NCBI GenBank assembly: GCA_032906765.1
Contig: JAJTZB010000003.1
Span: 141,072-205,071, forward strand
Source of the DNA: Nitrososphaerales archaeon
Lineage (GTDB): Archaea; Thermoproteota; Nitrososphaeria; Nitrososphaerales; Gagatemarchaeaceae
Length of the DNA stretch: 64,000 nt
Reading direction: 5' to 3'
Shown in pieces: positions 26,136 to 34,762 of the stretch. Positions within the stretch are counted from its first letter, which is position 1. Every line of letters begins with the position of its first letter. Below the pieces are notes generated by a model, which did not search any database, was not told the origin of the DNA, and worked only from the letters and a program-made list of their open reading frames with translations. The position numbers were made by a program, and so were the translations under genes.

Positions 26136-27415
26136 TCAATGCAGCGCCTTGATGTGGGCCAGAGCCTCATCGAAAGGAATCTGCCGCTCGCTTCTGTCGC
26201 GCATGTCGCGGAGTGTTACCACGCCTGAGGCGACCTCCTTCTTGCCGACAATCAGCGCCCACCTCGCGCCCATGCCGCTGGCCTCCTCCAACTGCTTCCC
26301 AAGGGGCTTCTCTTGCAGCGCTGCCTCGGCCCTGATTCCTTCCGACCTGAGCCCTGACAAGAACCTCAGCGCGCTCCCGTAGACGTCCCTGCTCGCGAAC
26401 GCAACGTAGGTAAGCGAGTCGGCCTGTCTCCCCTCTTTGGAGAGCGATAGGACTGCCCTCTCTATGCCGCCCGCGCAGCCGGTGGCCGAGAGCTCTGGCC
26501 TTCCGAAGACCCTGGGCAGAAGGTCGTACCTCCCTCCCCCGCACAGCGACCCCAGGTCCGGGTGCGCCCCGTCCACGATTTCGAAGACGACGCCTGTGTA
26601 GTAGTCGATTCCCCTCACGATGCTGAGGTTGAACTCGAAGTTCTTGACGCCCCGCTCCGTCAGCCTGTCCTTCAACTCGCCCAGACCGTCTGCCGTGGGC
26701 AGCTTGAGCTCGCCGAGCTTTGAGAGAATCTTCTCGGGCTGGCCCCTGAGCCCGCCGAACTCGAGCAATCTCTCGATGTCAGCGCTGGAGTACCCCTTCT
26801 GCGTGTACTCCTTGAGGAGCTCACCTCGGGTCTTCTTCTGGACCTTGTCGAGGGCCCTCATCAAGTCGAACATCCGCTCACCCGCTTCCATCTTCAGCTC
26901 CCTCTCGATGAACTCTTGGACGACCCTTCTGTCTCCTATCTCGACGACGTCGCCACCCAGCCCGAGTCTGTCGAAGATGCTCCTGCCGAGGTCTATCACT
27001 TCCGCGTCCGAGTCTATCGACGGCGTTCCGTAGATCTCTGCGTCCCACTGCGTGTGGAACCTGTACCTCGCGTGTTGCGGCTCGTCGTACCTCCAGACCC
27101 CGCCTGCGCAGGCGAGCTTGACCGGCGGTTTCAGGTCCCTCCTCGAGCAGACGTACCTCGTCATCCCGACTGTGAGGTCGAACCTGAGCCCGACGTCCCT
27201 TCCCCCCTTGTCCTTGAATGAGTAGATCTCCTTGTCCACCTCTGCGCCGCTCTTGGCCCTCAGTACGGACAGGTGTTCAATCGAGGCCGGATCCATCAGC
27301 TTGAAGTTGAAGAGGGTGGCGGTCTCCTGGAATGTCCGCTGAACCTTCGAGTGCAACTCGTATTCATCTGGTTCGATGTCCCGGATGCCCCTTGGGAGAG
27401 AGAGGTCCGTGCCAA
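26136..27415 (-). CDS. hisS: Histidyl-tRNA synthetase, apparent frameshift near 5' end
   Basis: Class II synthetase for tRNA-His. The main frame (26136-27356) carries motif 2 (CAGGVWRYDEPQHARYRFHTQWDAEIYG), the histidine-binding IVRGIDYYTGVVFEI and CGGGRYDLL, and a C-terminal anticodon-binding domain. The family's N-terminal PRGxRDI is encoded just upstream as LPRGIRDIEPDEYE, but no ATG/GTG/TTG is in frame there. A TTG at 27415 gives LARTS, then needs removal of two bases from a CTCTCTCT run (27396-27405) to join LPRGIRDI. It is a real lesion, slippage site or sequence error. Confidence 0.88.
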
Positions 27416-27417
27416 CC

Positions 27418-28380
27418 TCACTTCCGCTTCAGGGCAGAGAGTTCGGCGAGCATCGCCGTCAGCTGGAGCTCGGGCTGAGCGCCCTGGACGAGGCGGAAGT
27501 CGTACTCTGCCATGATTGAAATCGCCTTTCCGATGTCATCCAACTTCGCGGAGTTCAGCGCCTCGTTCGCGTACTTGAGGAAGTCGCGCTCTGGGACTCC
27601 GTAAACCCTCGTCATTTCGACCATTCCAGCCCTGGCGCCATCGAAGTCTCCGTTCAGGGCGAGCTTGATTATGTCCGCGACCCTGGTCTTGACCGCCGCC
27701 CCAGTCACAGACTTCACGCTCTCCATTGTCAATTCGCCGGAAACGGACGCGGCCTGCAAGAGGTTGATTGCCTGTCTAAGGTCGCCCTGCGTCGCCTCGA
27801 AGACCTCACCGAAGACACTGTCGCTCGATGCCTTCACCTTCTCCTTCTTCGCTATCTCCTTGAGGTGGGTGACAACAGCCCCCTCGTCCAGCCTCTGGAA
27901 CCTGAATATCGCGCACCTGCTCTGCAGGGGCTCTATTATCCCGGAGGAGTAGTTGCAGATTAGGATGAAACGGGTGAATGTCGAGGTCTCTTCCATTATC
28001 CTCCTGAGGGCGGTCTGTGCATCGCCTGTCATCTCGTCCGCTTCGTCCAGCACGACCAGCCTGAATGGGACGCCCTCCCTCCTGTCAGAGAATCGGGCGA
28101 ATGTCTTCACCCTCTCCCTCACCATGTCGATGCCCCTCTCGTCGCTCGCGTTGAGCGAGAGGGTGTAGTCCCTCCACAAGTCGCCGAGTATCTGCTTCGC
28201 GATTATCAGCGCTGTCGTTGTCTTTCCTGAGCCAGGAGGACCCGCGAAGAGCAGATGCGGAAGCTCCGCCTTCTTCCCGATCAGGAGCTTGAGCCTCTGT
28301 TTGACCCCTTCCTGGTCGACGAGCGCGTCCAGGCTCGCGGGCCTGTACTTCTCAATCCACATCAGCTGTTCAATGGGCAA
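27418..28380 (-). CDS. rfcS: Replication factor C small subunit
   Basis: AAA+ clamp-loader subunit loading PCNA. 320 residues: WIEKYRPASLDALVDQ, Walker A FAGPPGSGKTTTA, NASDERGID, Walker B LVVLDEADEMT, sensor/SRC motif LQSRCAIFRF. C-terminal collar domain complete. The large subunit rfcL is at 49.1 kb. Its stop is only a few bases from the presumed hisS start, so the two are co-transcribed. Confidence 0.95.
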   Translation of the reverse strand: MPIEQLMWIEKYRPASLDALVDQEGVKQRLKLLIGKKAELPHLLFAGPPGSGKTTTALIIAKQILGDLWRDYTLSLNASDERGIDMVRERVKTFARFSDRREGVPFRLVVLDEADEMTGDAQTALRRIMEETSTFTRFILICNYSSGIIEPLQSRCAIFRFQRLDEGAVVTHLKEIAKKEKVKASSDSVFGEVFEATQGDLRQAINLLQAASVSGELTMESVKSVTGAAVKTRVADIIKLALNGDFDGARAGMVEMTRVYGVPERDFLKYANEALNSAKLDDIGKAISIMAEYDFRLVQGAQPELQLTAMLAELSALKRK

Positions 28381-28497
28381 TCAAGTCAACACCTTGGACG
28401 AGGATATCTTCTCCCCTGTTCTCCAATCCGAGTCGACGAGACTTCTTATTTATTCATTGCAAGATGGGAGGCCAAAGGCGGGGTGGCTTGTTTCGCT

Positions 28498-29220
28498 TCA
28501 GGCCTGGGCCACCTTTATCCCGAGGTAGAGCTTGGCAAGCTCCCCGTGAGTCAGCAGCTCCTTGGCCGTCCCCACGAACGCGTTCTTCCCCCCCACCAGC
28601 AGGTAAGCTGCGTCGCCTACTTCGAGCGCCCTTCGTGCGTTCTGCTCGACAAGCACAATCGTGAGACCTCTCTCCTTGGCAAGCGTCGCGATGGTCTTCA
28701 GGACCTGGGTGGCCAGCTTGGGCGAAAGGTTCGCGGTGGGCTCGTCGAAGAGGATGACCTGGGGCTTGCGGACGAGAGCCATAGTCATTGCGACCATCTG
28801 TCGTTCCCCGCCGCTCAAATTGATAACTTTGGACTTCATGTAGTTCTCCAACTGAGGGAATATGCTGAACGCGTCCTTGATCCTGGAGTCAAAGTCGCTC
28901 TTTGATACAGTGTAAGCCGCCATCTTGAAGTTCTCGGACACGGTCAGCTGTGAGAATGTGCTGTCCGTCTGGGGCAAATAGGCTACGCCCGACCTGGCTA
29001 TGACATGTGATGGTAGGCCCGATAGGGTCTTGCCGTCGAGAGTTACAGTGCCGTTGTACATTGTGGTCAGGCCAGATATCGTCTTTAGCAGGGTGCTTTT
29101 GCCTGACCCGTTGGGGCCGACCACAACTGTTAGCTGGCCCGGGCTTGCATCAAGCGAGATGTCTGATATGATCTGAAGTTTTCCGTAGCCTGCGGAGACG
29201 CCTTCGACCCTGAGTGACAT
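28498..29220 (-). CDS. livF: Branched-chain amino-acid ABC transporter ATPase LivF
   Basis: 240-residue ABC ATPase. Walker A VVGPNGSGKSTLLKT, signature LSGGERQMVAM, Walker B VILFDEPTANLSP followed by the switch region. Closest in pattern to LivF (HAAT family). The start directly follows the livG stop. It energises uptake by the LivHM channel with LivK as binding protein; amino acids are the expected substrate, but urea or amides are possible. Confidence 0.88.
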   Translation of the reverse strand: MSLRVEGVSAGYGKLQIISDISLDASPGQLTVVVGPNGSGKSTLLKTISGLTTMYNGTVTLDGKTLSGLPSHVIARSGVAYLPQTDSTFSQLTVSENFKMAAYTVSKSDFDSRIKDAFSIFPQLENYMKSKVINLSGGERQMVAMTMALVRKPQVILFDEPTANLSPKLATQVLKTIATLAKERGLTIVLVEQNARRALEVGDAAYLLVGGKNAFVGTAKELLTHGELAKLYLGIKVAQA

Positions 29221-29979
29221 CTAGGCCCCCAGATACGCCTCGACGACCTTCGGGTCGGCCATCACGAGCTCTGGCTTACCAGCCGCGACTACCTTGCCAA
29301 AGGCCATCGCGGTGACAGTGTCGACGTAGCTCAGCGCAATGTCCAGCCTGTGCTCGACGATGAGGAAAGTGACCCCGAGGTCGTCTCGCAGCTTGAGTAT
29401 CCTCCCGAAGATTTCGTGGGCCAGGGTGGGGTTTACCCCCGATATCGGCTCGTCGAGTAGAATGAGCTTCGCGCCACTCATCAGCACCCTCCCCATCTCG
29501 AGGAGCTTCATCTGTCCGCCGCTCAGGTTCAGGGCGGGGATGTCCCAGACTTTGCTCAGGCCCAAGAGCTCCAAGAGCTTCAAAGCCCTCTCGGTCGCAT
29601 CAGTTTCAATCTTGACCCATCTTCGCTTGAAAAGCGACTTCAGAAAAGATTCCCCCGGGTTGCCCTTCTCCGCCACAAGGACGTTCTCAAGCACCGTGAG
29701 TTTTCCGAATAGGTTCGGAATCTGAAAGGTGCGGGCAAGCCCCAGCCCGTAGACCTTGTAAGGAGGAAACCCAGTGATGTCTGTGCCATCAAAGGTCACT
29801 CTTCCGGAGTCCGGCTTGTAGAACCCGCTTACGGCGTTTATCAGGGTGGTCTTGCCGGACCCGTTAGGGCCGATAAGGATGTTTACCCTCTTTGCATCTA
29901 CGTCGAGTGTAACTCCGTCGAGCGCGTGAAGTTTCCCGAAGGACTTGGAGAGTTCCCTTACTTCCAGGAACGACGCCAT
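29221..29979 (-). CDS. livG: Branched-chain amino-acid ABC transporter ATPase LivG
   Basis: 252 residues with Walker A LIGPNGSGKTTLINAVSG, the LivG-type GLARTFQIPNLFGKLTVLENV Q-loop region, signature LSGGQMKLLEMGR, Walker B LILLDEPISGVNP and switch EHRLDI. It is followed by livF without a gap and preceded by livK after 36 bases on the same strand. Confidence 0.9.
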   Translation of the reverse strand: MASFLEVRELSKSFGKLHALDGVTLDVDAKRVNILIGPNGSGKTTLINAVSGFYKPDSGRVTFDGTDITGFPPYKVYGLGLARTFQIPNLFGKLTVLENVLVAEKGNPGESFLKSLFKRRWVKIETDATERALKLLELLGLSKVWDIPALNLSGGQMKLLEMGRVLMSGAKLILLDEPISGVNPTLAHEIFGRILKLRDDLGVTFLIVEHRLDIALSYVDTVTAMAFGKVVAAGKPELVMADPKVVEAYLGA

Positions 29980-30015
29980 TAACTATCACAAAAAGAAGAT
30001 GGGGGATCTCTTAGT

Positions 30016-31392
30016 TTACGGTGGGCTAGTCCAGGTGACGGTATCTGTGTTGTAGTCCCAGGTTCCCGCTAGAACCCAGGTGAACGTGCTGCCGCTGGGA
30101 ACGACCTTCCAGATCTGGTATGAACCAGGGATCCTGTCGTTTCCAGAGAGCCCTTCCCAGCCAGTTAGGCCGTAGAAGCTGTTAGCCACTGTGGGGAACA
30201 CAGCATGGATAGCGGTCCCATCGTTTGCCCCTGCTGAAAGTATTGACAGAGCTGCTAGCCAGACGTCGTCGTAGCCTTCCAGTGTGTAGAAGACTCCGCC
30301 GCCTACGATGGCTGCAACCTGAGATGTGCCCGCGTACTGTTTGAAGAAGGCGATTGTCTTGCTGTTGTTGACTACGTTGAATAGCGTCGAAGGTAGTTTC
30401 ACGTGTGAAGTGTATTGACCCACGGTGGAGTTGCTCAAAAGCGAGTTCTGAGCTGTGCCATCGCTGCCAAACCACGGCACAGCGTTGTAGATTGTTGGGC
30501 TTTGGGTCGACGCCTGCTTTAGCATCGTTCCAATCTCTTGGAATGACACAGCGACTATGGACACGTGTCCTGCGTTCGCTCCTGTATTGAGTGTGTTGTA
30601 GGCAGTGGTCATTTGAGTGATGAGAGCTGAGAAGTCTGTTGTGGCCGGGTCGTACTTGAACGGACCCGCAATGTTGGCCGCAGCCATGCCGTCTTGCTTA
30701 AGGAAGCTCACGGTTGCGTTCGCCAGCCCGCCGCCGTACGTGTCGTCCCTGTTGACGACGATGGCTGCCTTTGCACCCTGCGTCAATACTTCACGAGCAA
30801 TTCCCTGCCCCTGGGCCGCGTCGTTGGGCGCGGTCCTGAACAGGTAGTTGTTCGTGACGTCAGTTACGTGCAAAGCAGGAGACGTCGAGGATGGGCTGAT
30901 GAGCACAATGTGGTTGGAGTTCGCGTATGCGAGAATCGCTCGTGCCGCCCCGCTGTTAAGCGGACCAACCACGACGCGGATTCCTGAAGCATACATAGCT
31001 TGCAGTTCAGACAGCGCAGTCGGTCCGTCCAGCTTGTAGTCTTGGTTGTTCAGAGCGAATGTAAGTTTGCAGTTGGCGCTCTTCAGGTAGGTATTGACCT
31101 CCTGAATCGCGAGTTGCTCTGCGGCGAGGTCACCCTTGCCTTGGGCCGAAAGGTCGGCGCTAAGGTCGTTCAGTGCCCCTATTGTAATTGTTTGGCCATT
31201 GCATAGGCCTCCTGTGCCAGTGACTGTGGTTACGCCGCCAGTGACGGTGGTTACACCGCCGCTGACTGTTGTCGTGCTTACGCCACCGAGACCGATCGAT
31301 GGAGCAGCAGCGTAGATTAGACCTGCACCAATGAGAAGTCCCACGATAAGAGATCCGAAGACTGTTGCAGTAGATGCCCCTCTCTTTTTCAA
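30016..31392 (-). CDS. livK: Substrate-binding protein of the Liv transporter, membrane anchored
   Basis: 458 residues. An N-terminal anchor (residues 9-30) is followed by a Thr/Gly/Val linker with a repeated VTTVTGG unit (about 38-60), probably a flexible or glycosylated stalk, then a type I periplasmic-binding fold beginning ITIGALNDLSADLSAQGKGDLAA. VVGPLNSGAARAILAYAN and LISPSSTSPAL match the ligand-binding segments of Leu/Ile/Val-binding proteins. Promoter lies 25-37 bases before the ATG, shared with livH. Confidence 0.9.
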   Translation of the reverse strand: MKKRGASTATVFGSLIVGLLIGAGLIYAAAPSIGLGGVSTTTVSGGVTTVTGGVTTVTGTGGLCNGQTITIGALNDLSADLSAQGKGDLAAEQLAIQEVNTYLKSANCKLTFALNNQDYKLDGPTALSELQAMYASGIRVVVGPLNSGAARAILAYANSNHIVLISPSSTSPALHVTDVTNNYLFRTAPNDAAQGQGIAREVLTQGAKAAIVVNRDDTYGGGLANATVSFLKQDGMAAANIAGPFKYDPATTDFSALITQMTTAYNTLNTGANAGHVSIVAVSFQEIGTMLKQASTQSPTIYNAVPWFGSDGTAQNSLLSNSTVGQYTSHVKLPSTLFNVVNNSKTIAFFKQYAGTSQVAAIVGGGVFYTLEGYDDVWLAALSILSAGANDGTAIHAVFPTVANSFYGLTGWEGLSGNDRIPGSYQIWKVVPSGSTFTWVLAGTWDYNTDTVTWTSPP

Positions 31393-31417
31393 CGGAGTGT
31401 AGGTGGTCGTTGAGAAA

Positions 31418-31429
31418 GTATTTTAAGCC
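31418..31429. promoter_or_regulatory. Divergent promoter livK / livH
   Basis: GTATTTTAAGCC gives a TATA-like element on both strands, about 31 bases from the livK ATG and 38 bases from the livH TTG. No second TATA is evident in this 68-base gap. Confidence 0.45.
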
Positions 31430-31460
31430 TTTGTAGGGTCTCAGGCGGAGTTTCCAGCCT

Positions 31461-32558
31461 TTGGTTCCATCGTACGTGGTCGCATCCGTCGTATACGGAA
31501 CCTTCTTCGCTCTCATGGCCATGGGTCTGACACTGACTTACCTGACGACGAAAGTGCCCAATTTCGCCTACGGCTCCTTTGTCACCATCGGGCTCTACAC
31601 CGCGTACCAGCTCGACACCCTCAACCACCTAACACCATATGCGGCCAGTCTGGTTGCATTCGTTGTTGCAGGGGGAGCGGCCGTCCTCATGTACGTGGGC
31701 ATTCTGCGCCCACTGGCCAACAGGGGCACCCCGCTCGTCGCTCTCATGATAGCCACATTCGGAGTCGACATAGGGTTTATCGGCGTCTTTGGTATCTACA
31801 CTGACTATCTTCAGTCGCGCTACAAGCTCGTTGATGCTAAACAGTTCTATTCGCTTCCCGGCGACTTCAACCTCCTCGGTGTGCAAGGGGTTGTCGTGGT
31901 GGCACCGGTCGTCCTTGCCCTGATTACGCTCATGCTCTTCCTGTTGTTCACAAAGACGAAATTTGGGGTGGCGATGAGGGCTTCGGTAGAGAACCCGCCG
32001 TTGGCTAGGGTCTTGGGCATTAATGTCGAGCGGGTCTACGTGGTGTCTTGGCTGCTCGCAGGTGGATTCGCGGGGCTCGCGGGGGCTCTCTACACGTTGT
32101 GGCTCCCGGGCGGAACGAGTACTGGTTCTAACCTGATTGTGGAAATCTTCGCATCAAGCGTCCTGGGAGGTCTGACCAGCATCTTCGGGGCCGTCATGGG
32201 GGGCCTTGTAATCGGGGCAAGCGAGGACTTGGTTACGACCGGTTTGGGCCTTGGATTCGGCTATGCTGGGGCGGGGCTCATTGCTGCTCTGGCCATTCTT
32301 ATCGGAGTCTACCTCCTCAGGAAGAAGAGGACTGGCCCGAGGGTCGTGGCGGCGATACTGGGGCTGCTGGCAGCCTACATCATCGTCGAAATGGCCACCG
32401 GGTTTTCGACTGACGTATTCGTTCAAGGCTTGGTCAACGGCTTCGGTCCTAATGTGACGCCCTTTCAGAAGGGGATTCCGCTGCTGATAATGGTAATCGC
32501 TTTGATGGTCCTCCCACAGGGCCTCGTCTCGATCAAACTTAGGAGATCGAAGAAATAG
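31461..32558 (+). CDS. livH: Liv transporter permease LivH
   Basis: 365 residues with about nine to ten membrane segments; inner-membrane permease of the HAAT type. ALMAMGLTLTYLTTKVPNFAYGSFVTIG is the classic LivH N-terminal helix, and KFGVAMRASVENPPLARVLGINVERVY holds the EAA-like loop contacting the ATPases. The C-terminal third is longer than bacterial LivH. TTG start at 31461. livM begins one base after the stop. Confidence 0.88.
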   Translation: MVPSYVVASVVYGTFFALMAMGLTLTYLTTKVPNFAYGSFVTIGLYTAYQLDTLNHLTPYAASLVAFVVAGGAAVLMYVGILRPLANRGTPLVALMIATFGVDIGFIGVFGIYTDYLQSRYKLVDAKQFYSLPGDFNLLGVQGVVVVAPVVLALITLMLFLLFTKTKFGVAMRASVENPPLARVLGINVERVYVVSWLLAGGFAGLAGALYTLWLPGGTSTGSNLIVEIFASSVLGGLTSIFGAVMGGLVIGASEDLVTTGLGLGFGYAGAGLIAALAILIGVYLLRKKRTGPRVVAAILGLLAAYIIVEMATGFSTDVFVQGLVNGFGPNVTPFQKGIPLLIMVIALMVLPQGLVSIKLRRSKK

Positions 32559-32559
32559 T

Positions 32560-33759
32560 TTGGGGCTTCCACAGGTTCTGTTCTTCGGCACAGACCTCGT
32601 GAGCTTTGGTCTGAGCTTCCTGAACTTCTATGCGCTCTATTTCGCGATAAGCCTATCCCTCAACCTAGAGTTCGGGTATACCGGCATACCCAACTTCGGC
32701 AAGGTGATGTTCATAGCGGGCGGAGCAGCGTTTGCAGGTTCGATCTCCGGAAGGCTGGCAGCGTACGTCTACGGCGTCGGTGTCCACCGTGACTTCATCA
32801 TCTTCAATACCCAGATTATCAGCGATGTGAACGCCAAGCTGACGACCGACCCGGCTTTCGCGGTCGGGCTCACGGTATTATCGCTGCTGGTCGCCGCCGG
32901 TGTCGGCGCGCTCCTCGGGTACCTGTCCTCGTATCCGGCAATACGCCTGAGGGAGGATTATCTCGGGATGCTGCTGTTGGGCGCGGCCCAGTTCTTCCAG
33001 GTCATCCTTAGGACTTACGAGCCACTCACCGGGGGTGCCCAGAACATAGCGGTACCCGATCCGTACGTGTATTGGTCATCCCTTGGTTCAGGGTACAGGG
33101 ACCTGGTCGCTGGGTTGGTCGCCAGCGCGTTCGTGATAATTATCTTCCTTTACGCCGAGCGCGTGGCGAGGGCCCCTCTTGGAAGGATGTTGAGGGCAGT
33201 GAGGGACAATGAGGATGCGTCGAGGGCGCTCGGAAAGGATGATGCTGTGGTGAGGCGCAACATCCTGATTATCTCATCCGCAATAGCAGGCATGGCAGGA
33301 GCGATCTTCACGTTCTACGTTGCCTCAGTTGAGTACGATACCTGGACAAGGTTCGCGTGGACATTCTGGCCTTTCCTGATTGTCATCATAGGAGGGGCAG
33401 GCAACAATATCGGCGTCGCCGTGGGGACCCTTTTTTTCACGCTGGCATTCAAGGGTCTGCAGCAAGTCCAGCCCTATCTCCAGCCGTACATCTTCTTTGA
33501 CGTCAACTGGCTTCAGGACATCTTGTTCGCGACCCTTCTCATAGTAATCTTGCTACTTCGTCCCGAAGGCATCCTTAGAGAAAGGTCCACGCCAACGCTT
33601 TCGAGGTCGAAGGTGTCCGCGTTGGTCGGCGCCCTGAGAGGCCAGGACAGCGGAGAAGAAGCGGAGCCTGAGAGCTCCTCAAGGCTAGGGCGGCGGGGGA
33701 GAAGGCTGTGGAAACTCGCCAGGCGCAGGCAGAAGTCAGAGGCCGAGGGCCCACCCTAG
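32560..33759 (+). CDS. livM: Liv transporter permease LivM
   Basis: 399 residues with about nine to ten membrane helices; SLNLEFGYTGIPNFGKVMFIAGGAA is the LivM N-terminal signature, and LGRMLRAVRDNEDASRALGKD the cytoplasmic coupling loop. After LLRPEGILRERS there is an unusual ~55-residue soluble, highly basic C-terminal tail. TTG start one base after livH. A decayed copy of its 3' end follows downstream. Confidence 0.88.
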   Translation: MGLPQVLFFGTDLVSFGLSFLNFYALYFAISLSLNLEFGYTGIPNFGKVMFIAGGAAFAGSISGRLAAYVYGVGVHRDFIIFNTQIISDVNAKLTTDPAFAVGLTVLSLLVAAGVGALLGYLSSYPAIRLREDYLGMLLLGAAQFFQVILRTYEPLTGGAQNIAVPDPYVYWSSLGSGYRDLVAGLVASAFVIIIFLYAERVARAPLGRMLRAVRDNEDASRALGKDDAVVRRNILIISSAIAGMAGAIFTFYVASVEYDTWTRFAWTFWPFLIVIIGGAGNNIGVAVGTLFFTLAFKGLQQVQPYLQPYIFFDVNWLQDILFATLLIVILLLRPEGILRERSTPTLSRSKVSALVGALRGQDSGEEAEPESSSRLGRRGRRLWKLARRRQKSEAEGPP

Positions 33760-33886
33760 CTAGGAGACAGCAGTTGACTGAGGTCGACTCGAACGTTTAT
33801 TGTCGAGGCACGAGTTCGCGTCCCGCCTTTCCTAATGTACGGAGATAGTTGACTCGGTTTCTTGAACGCAGAGAGAGCCTCCTGGG

Positions 33887-34105
33887 CAGGACAAAGGTCG
33901 TCAAGCGCTCGTCGTGATACTCCCAGTCAGGCCGGAGGGAATCGTCCCCGAGAAACCTACACCGACTCTGCCGAAGGGCGCGGTAGCGTCTGTTGCTGGC
34001 TCAGTCGGGGGACCGGCCGTCACGCAACGACCCTCAGCCGAGCATCGGCGCGGGGCTGTCCAACAGCTGAGGAGAATCGTCTCGCGCCTCAAGAAGCTTC
34101 CCTGA
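33887..34105 (+). pseudogene. Decayed 3' end of a second livM
   Basis: A frame without a credible start encodes VVILPVRPEGIVPEKPTPTL followed by PKGAVASV and a basic tail ending RLKKLP. The intact livM has VILLLRPEGILRERSTPTL at the corresponding place, also followed by a basic tail. No membrane segments remain. It is best read as the remnant of a tandem livM copy. The bases 33760-33886 show nothing recognisable. Confidence 0.65.
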
Positions 34106-34161
34106 CTCGGCGACCTACGGTGCAGTAAGTCTAATGAAAGGGCAACAGGCAGACTCCCAAC

Positions 34162-34171
34162 ACTTAATTAT
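34162..34171 (+). promoter_or_regulatory. TATA box of the GINS-MCM-Hel308 operon
   Basis: ACTTAATTAT is centred 31 bases before TTG 34198, predicting a nearly leaderless transcript for the replication gene cluster. Confidence 0.45.
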
Positions 34172-34197
34172 GCAGCGAAGGTTTCCGACCTTTCGAT

Positions 34198-34761
34198 TTG
34201 GCAGACGGCTCTCAGGTCGTCAGGGATTTGTTCGAGCGGAGGGAGAGGGAGTTCCTCCTCACCAGGACGCGAGTCACGATGCGATCGTCAGTTGAGAACA
34301 TAGACGCGGGCGACTTCAAGATTGAGAGCCTGAAGGAGGGAGAGACAGTGGACCTTCCGCGCTGGGTCGCGGAGGAGCTCGTGCAGCTGAACGTGGCCGA
34401 GACGCGGGAAGAGCCGTTCGAGACAGAGATATTCAAGTCGCTCAGCAGAGAGAAGATGATGGGGCCTCTGCAGCTCTCCAGCCTCCCACAGGACTTCTAC
34501 CTGAGGATGAGGAGGCGCCTAGGCTACCTTGGGAACGGGATGAAGGACGGGAGGGTGAGGAGGGAGGACTACGAGAGGCTGAGGGGGGTCAGCTACGACT
34601 TGATCGGGATGAGGCTGAGCAAGCTCCTCTCGCTATCGAGCTCGTCTACACCGCTTACCTCCCTGGGAGACAAGCTGACGCCAGAAGAGAAAGAGTTCTT
34701 CACGGTGTCACAGTCCTTGTCGAGGGAGTGGAAAGGGGCGCTGCTCGGGGAGGGGGCATAG
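34198..34761 (+). CDS. GINS complex subunit
   Basis: 187 residues. An N-terminal helical domain (VVRDLFERREREFLLTRTRV), then VDLPRWVAEELVQLNVAE and a helical region PLQLSSLPQDFYLRMRRRLGYL, fits archaeal GINS, which joins MCM and GAN/Cdc45 in the replicative CMG helicase. Position one base before MCM supports this strongly; GINS-MCM adjacency is common in archaea. I cannot distinguish Gins51 from Gins23 with certainty. TTG start set by the promoter. Confidence 0.75.
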   Translation: MADGSQVVRDLFERREREFLLTRTRVTMRSSVENIDAGDFKIESLKEGETVDLPRWVAEELVQLNVAETREEPFETEIFKSLSREKMMGPLQLSSLPQDFYLRMRRRLGYLGNGMKDGRVRREDYERLRGVSYDLIGMRLSKLLSLSSSSTPLTSLGDKLTPEEKEFFTVSQSLSREWKGALLGEGA

Positions 34762-34762
34762 G

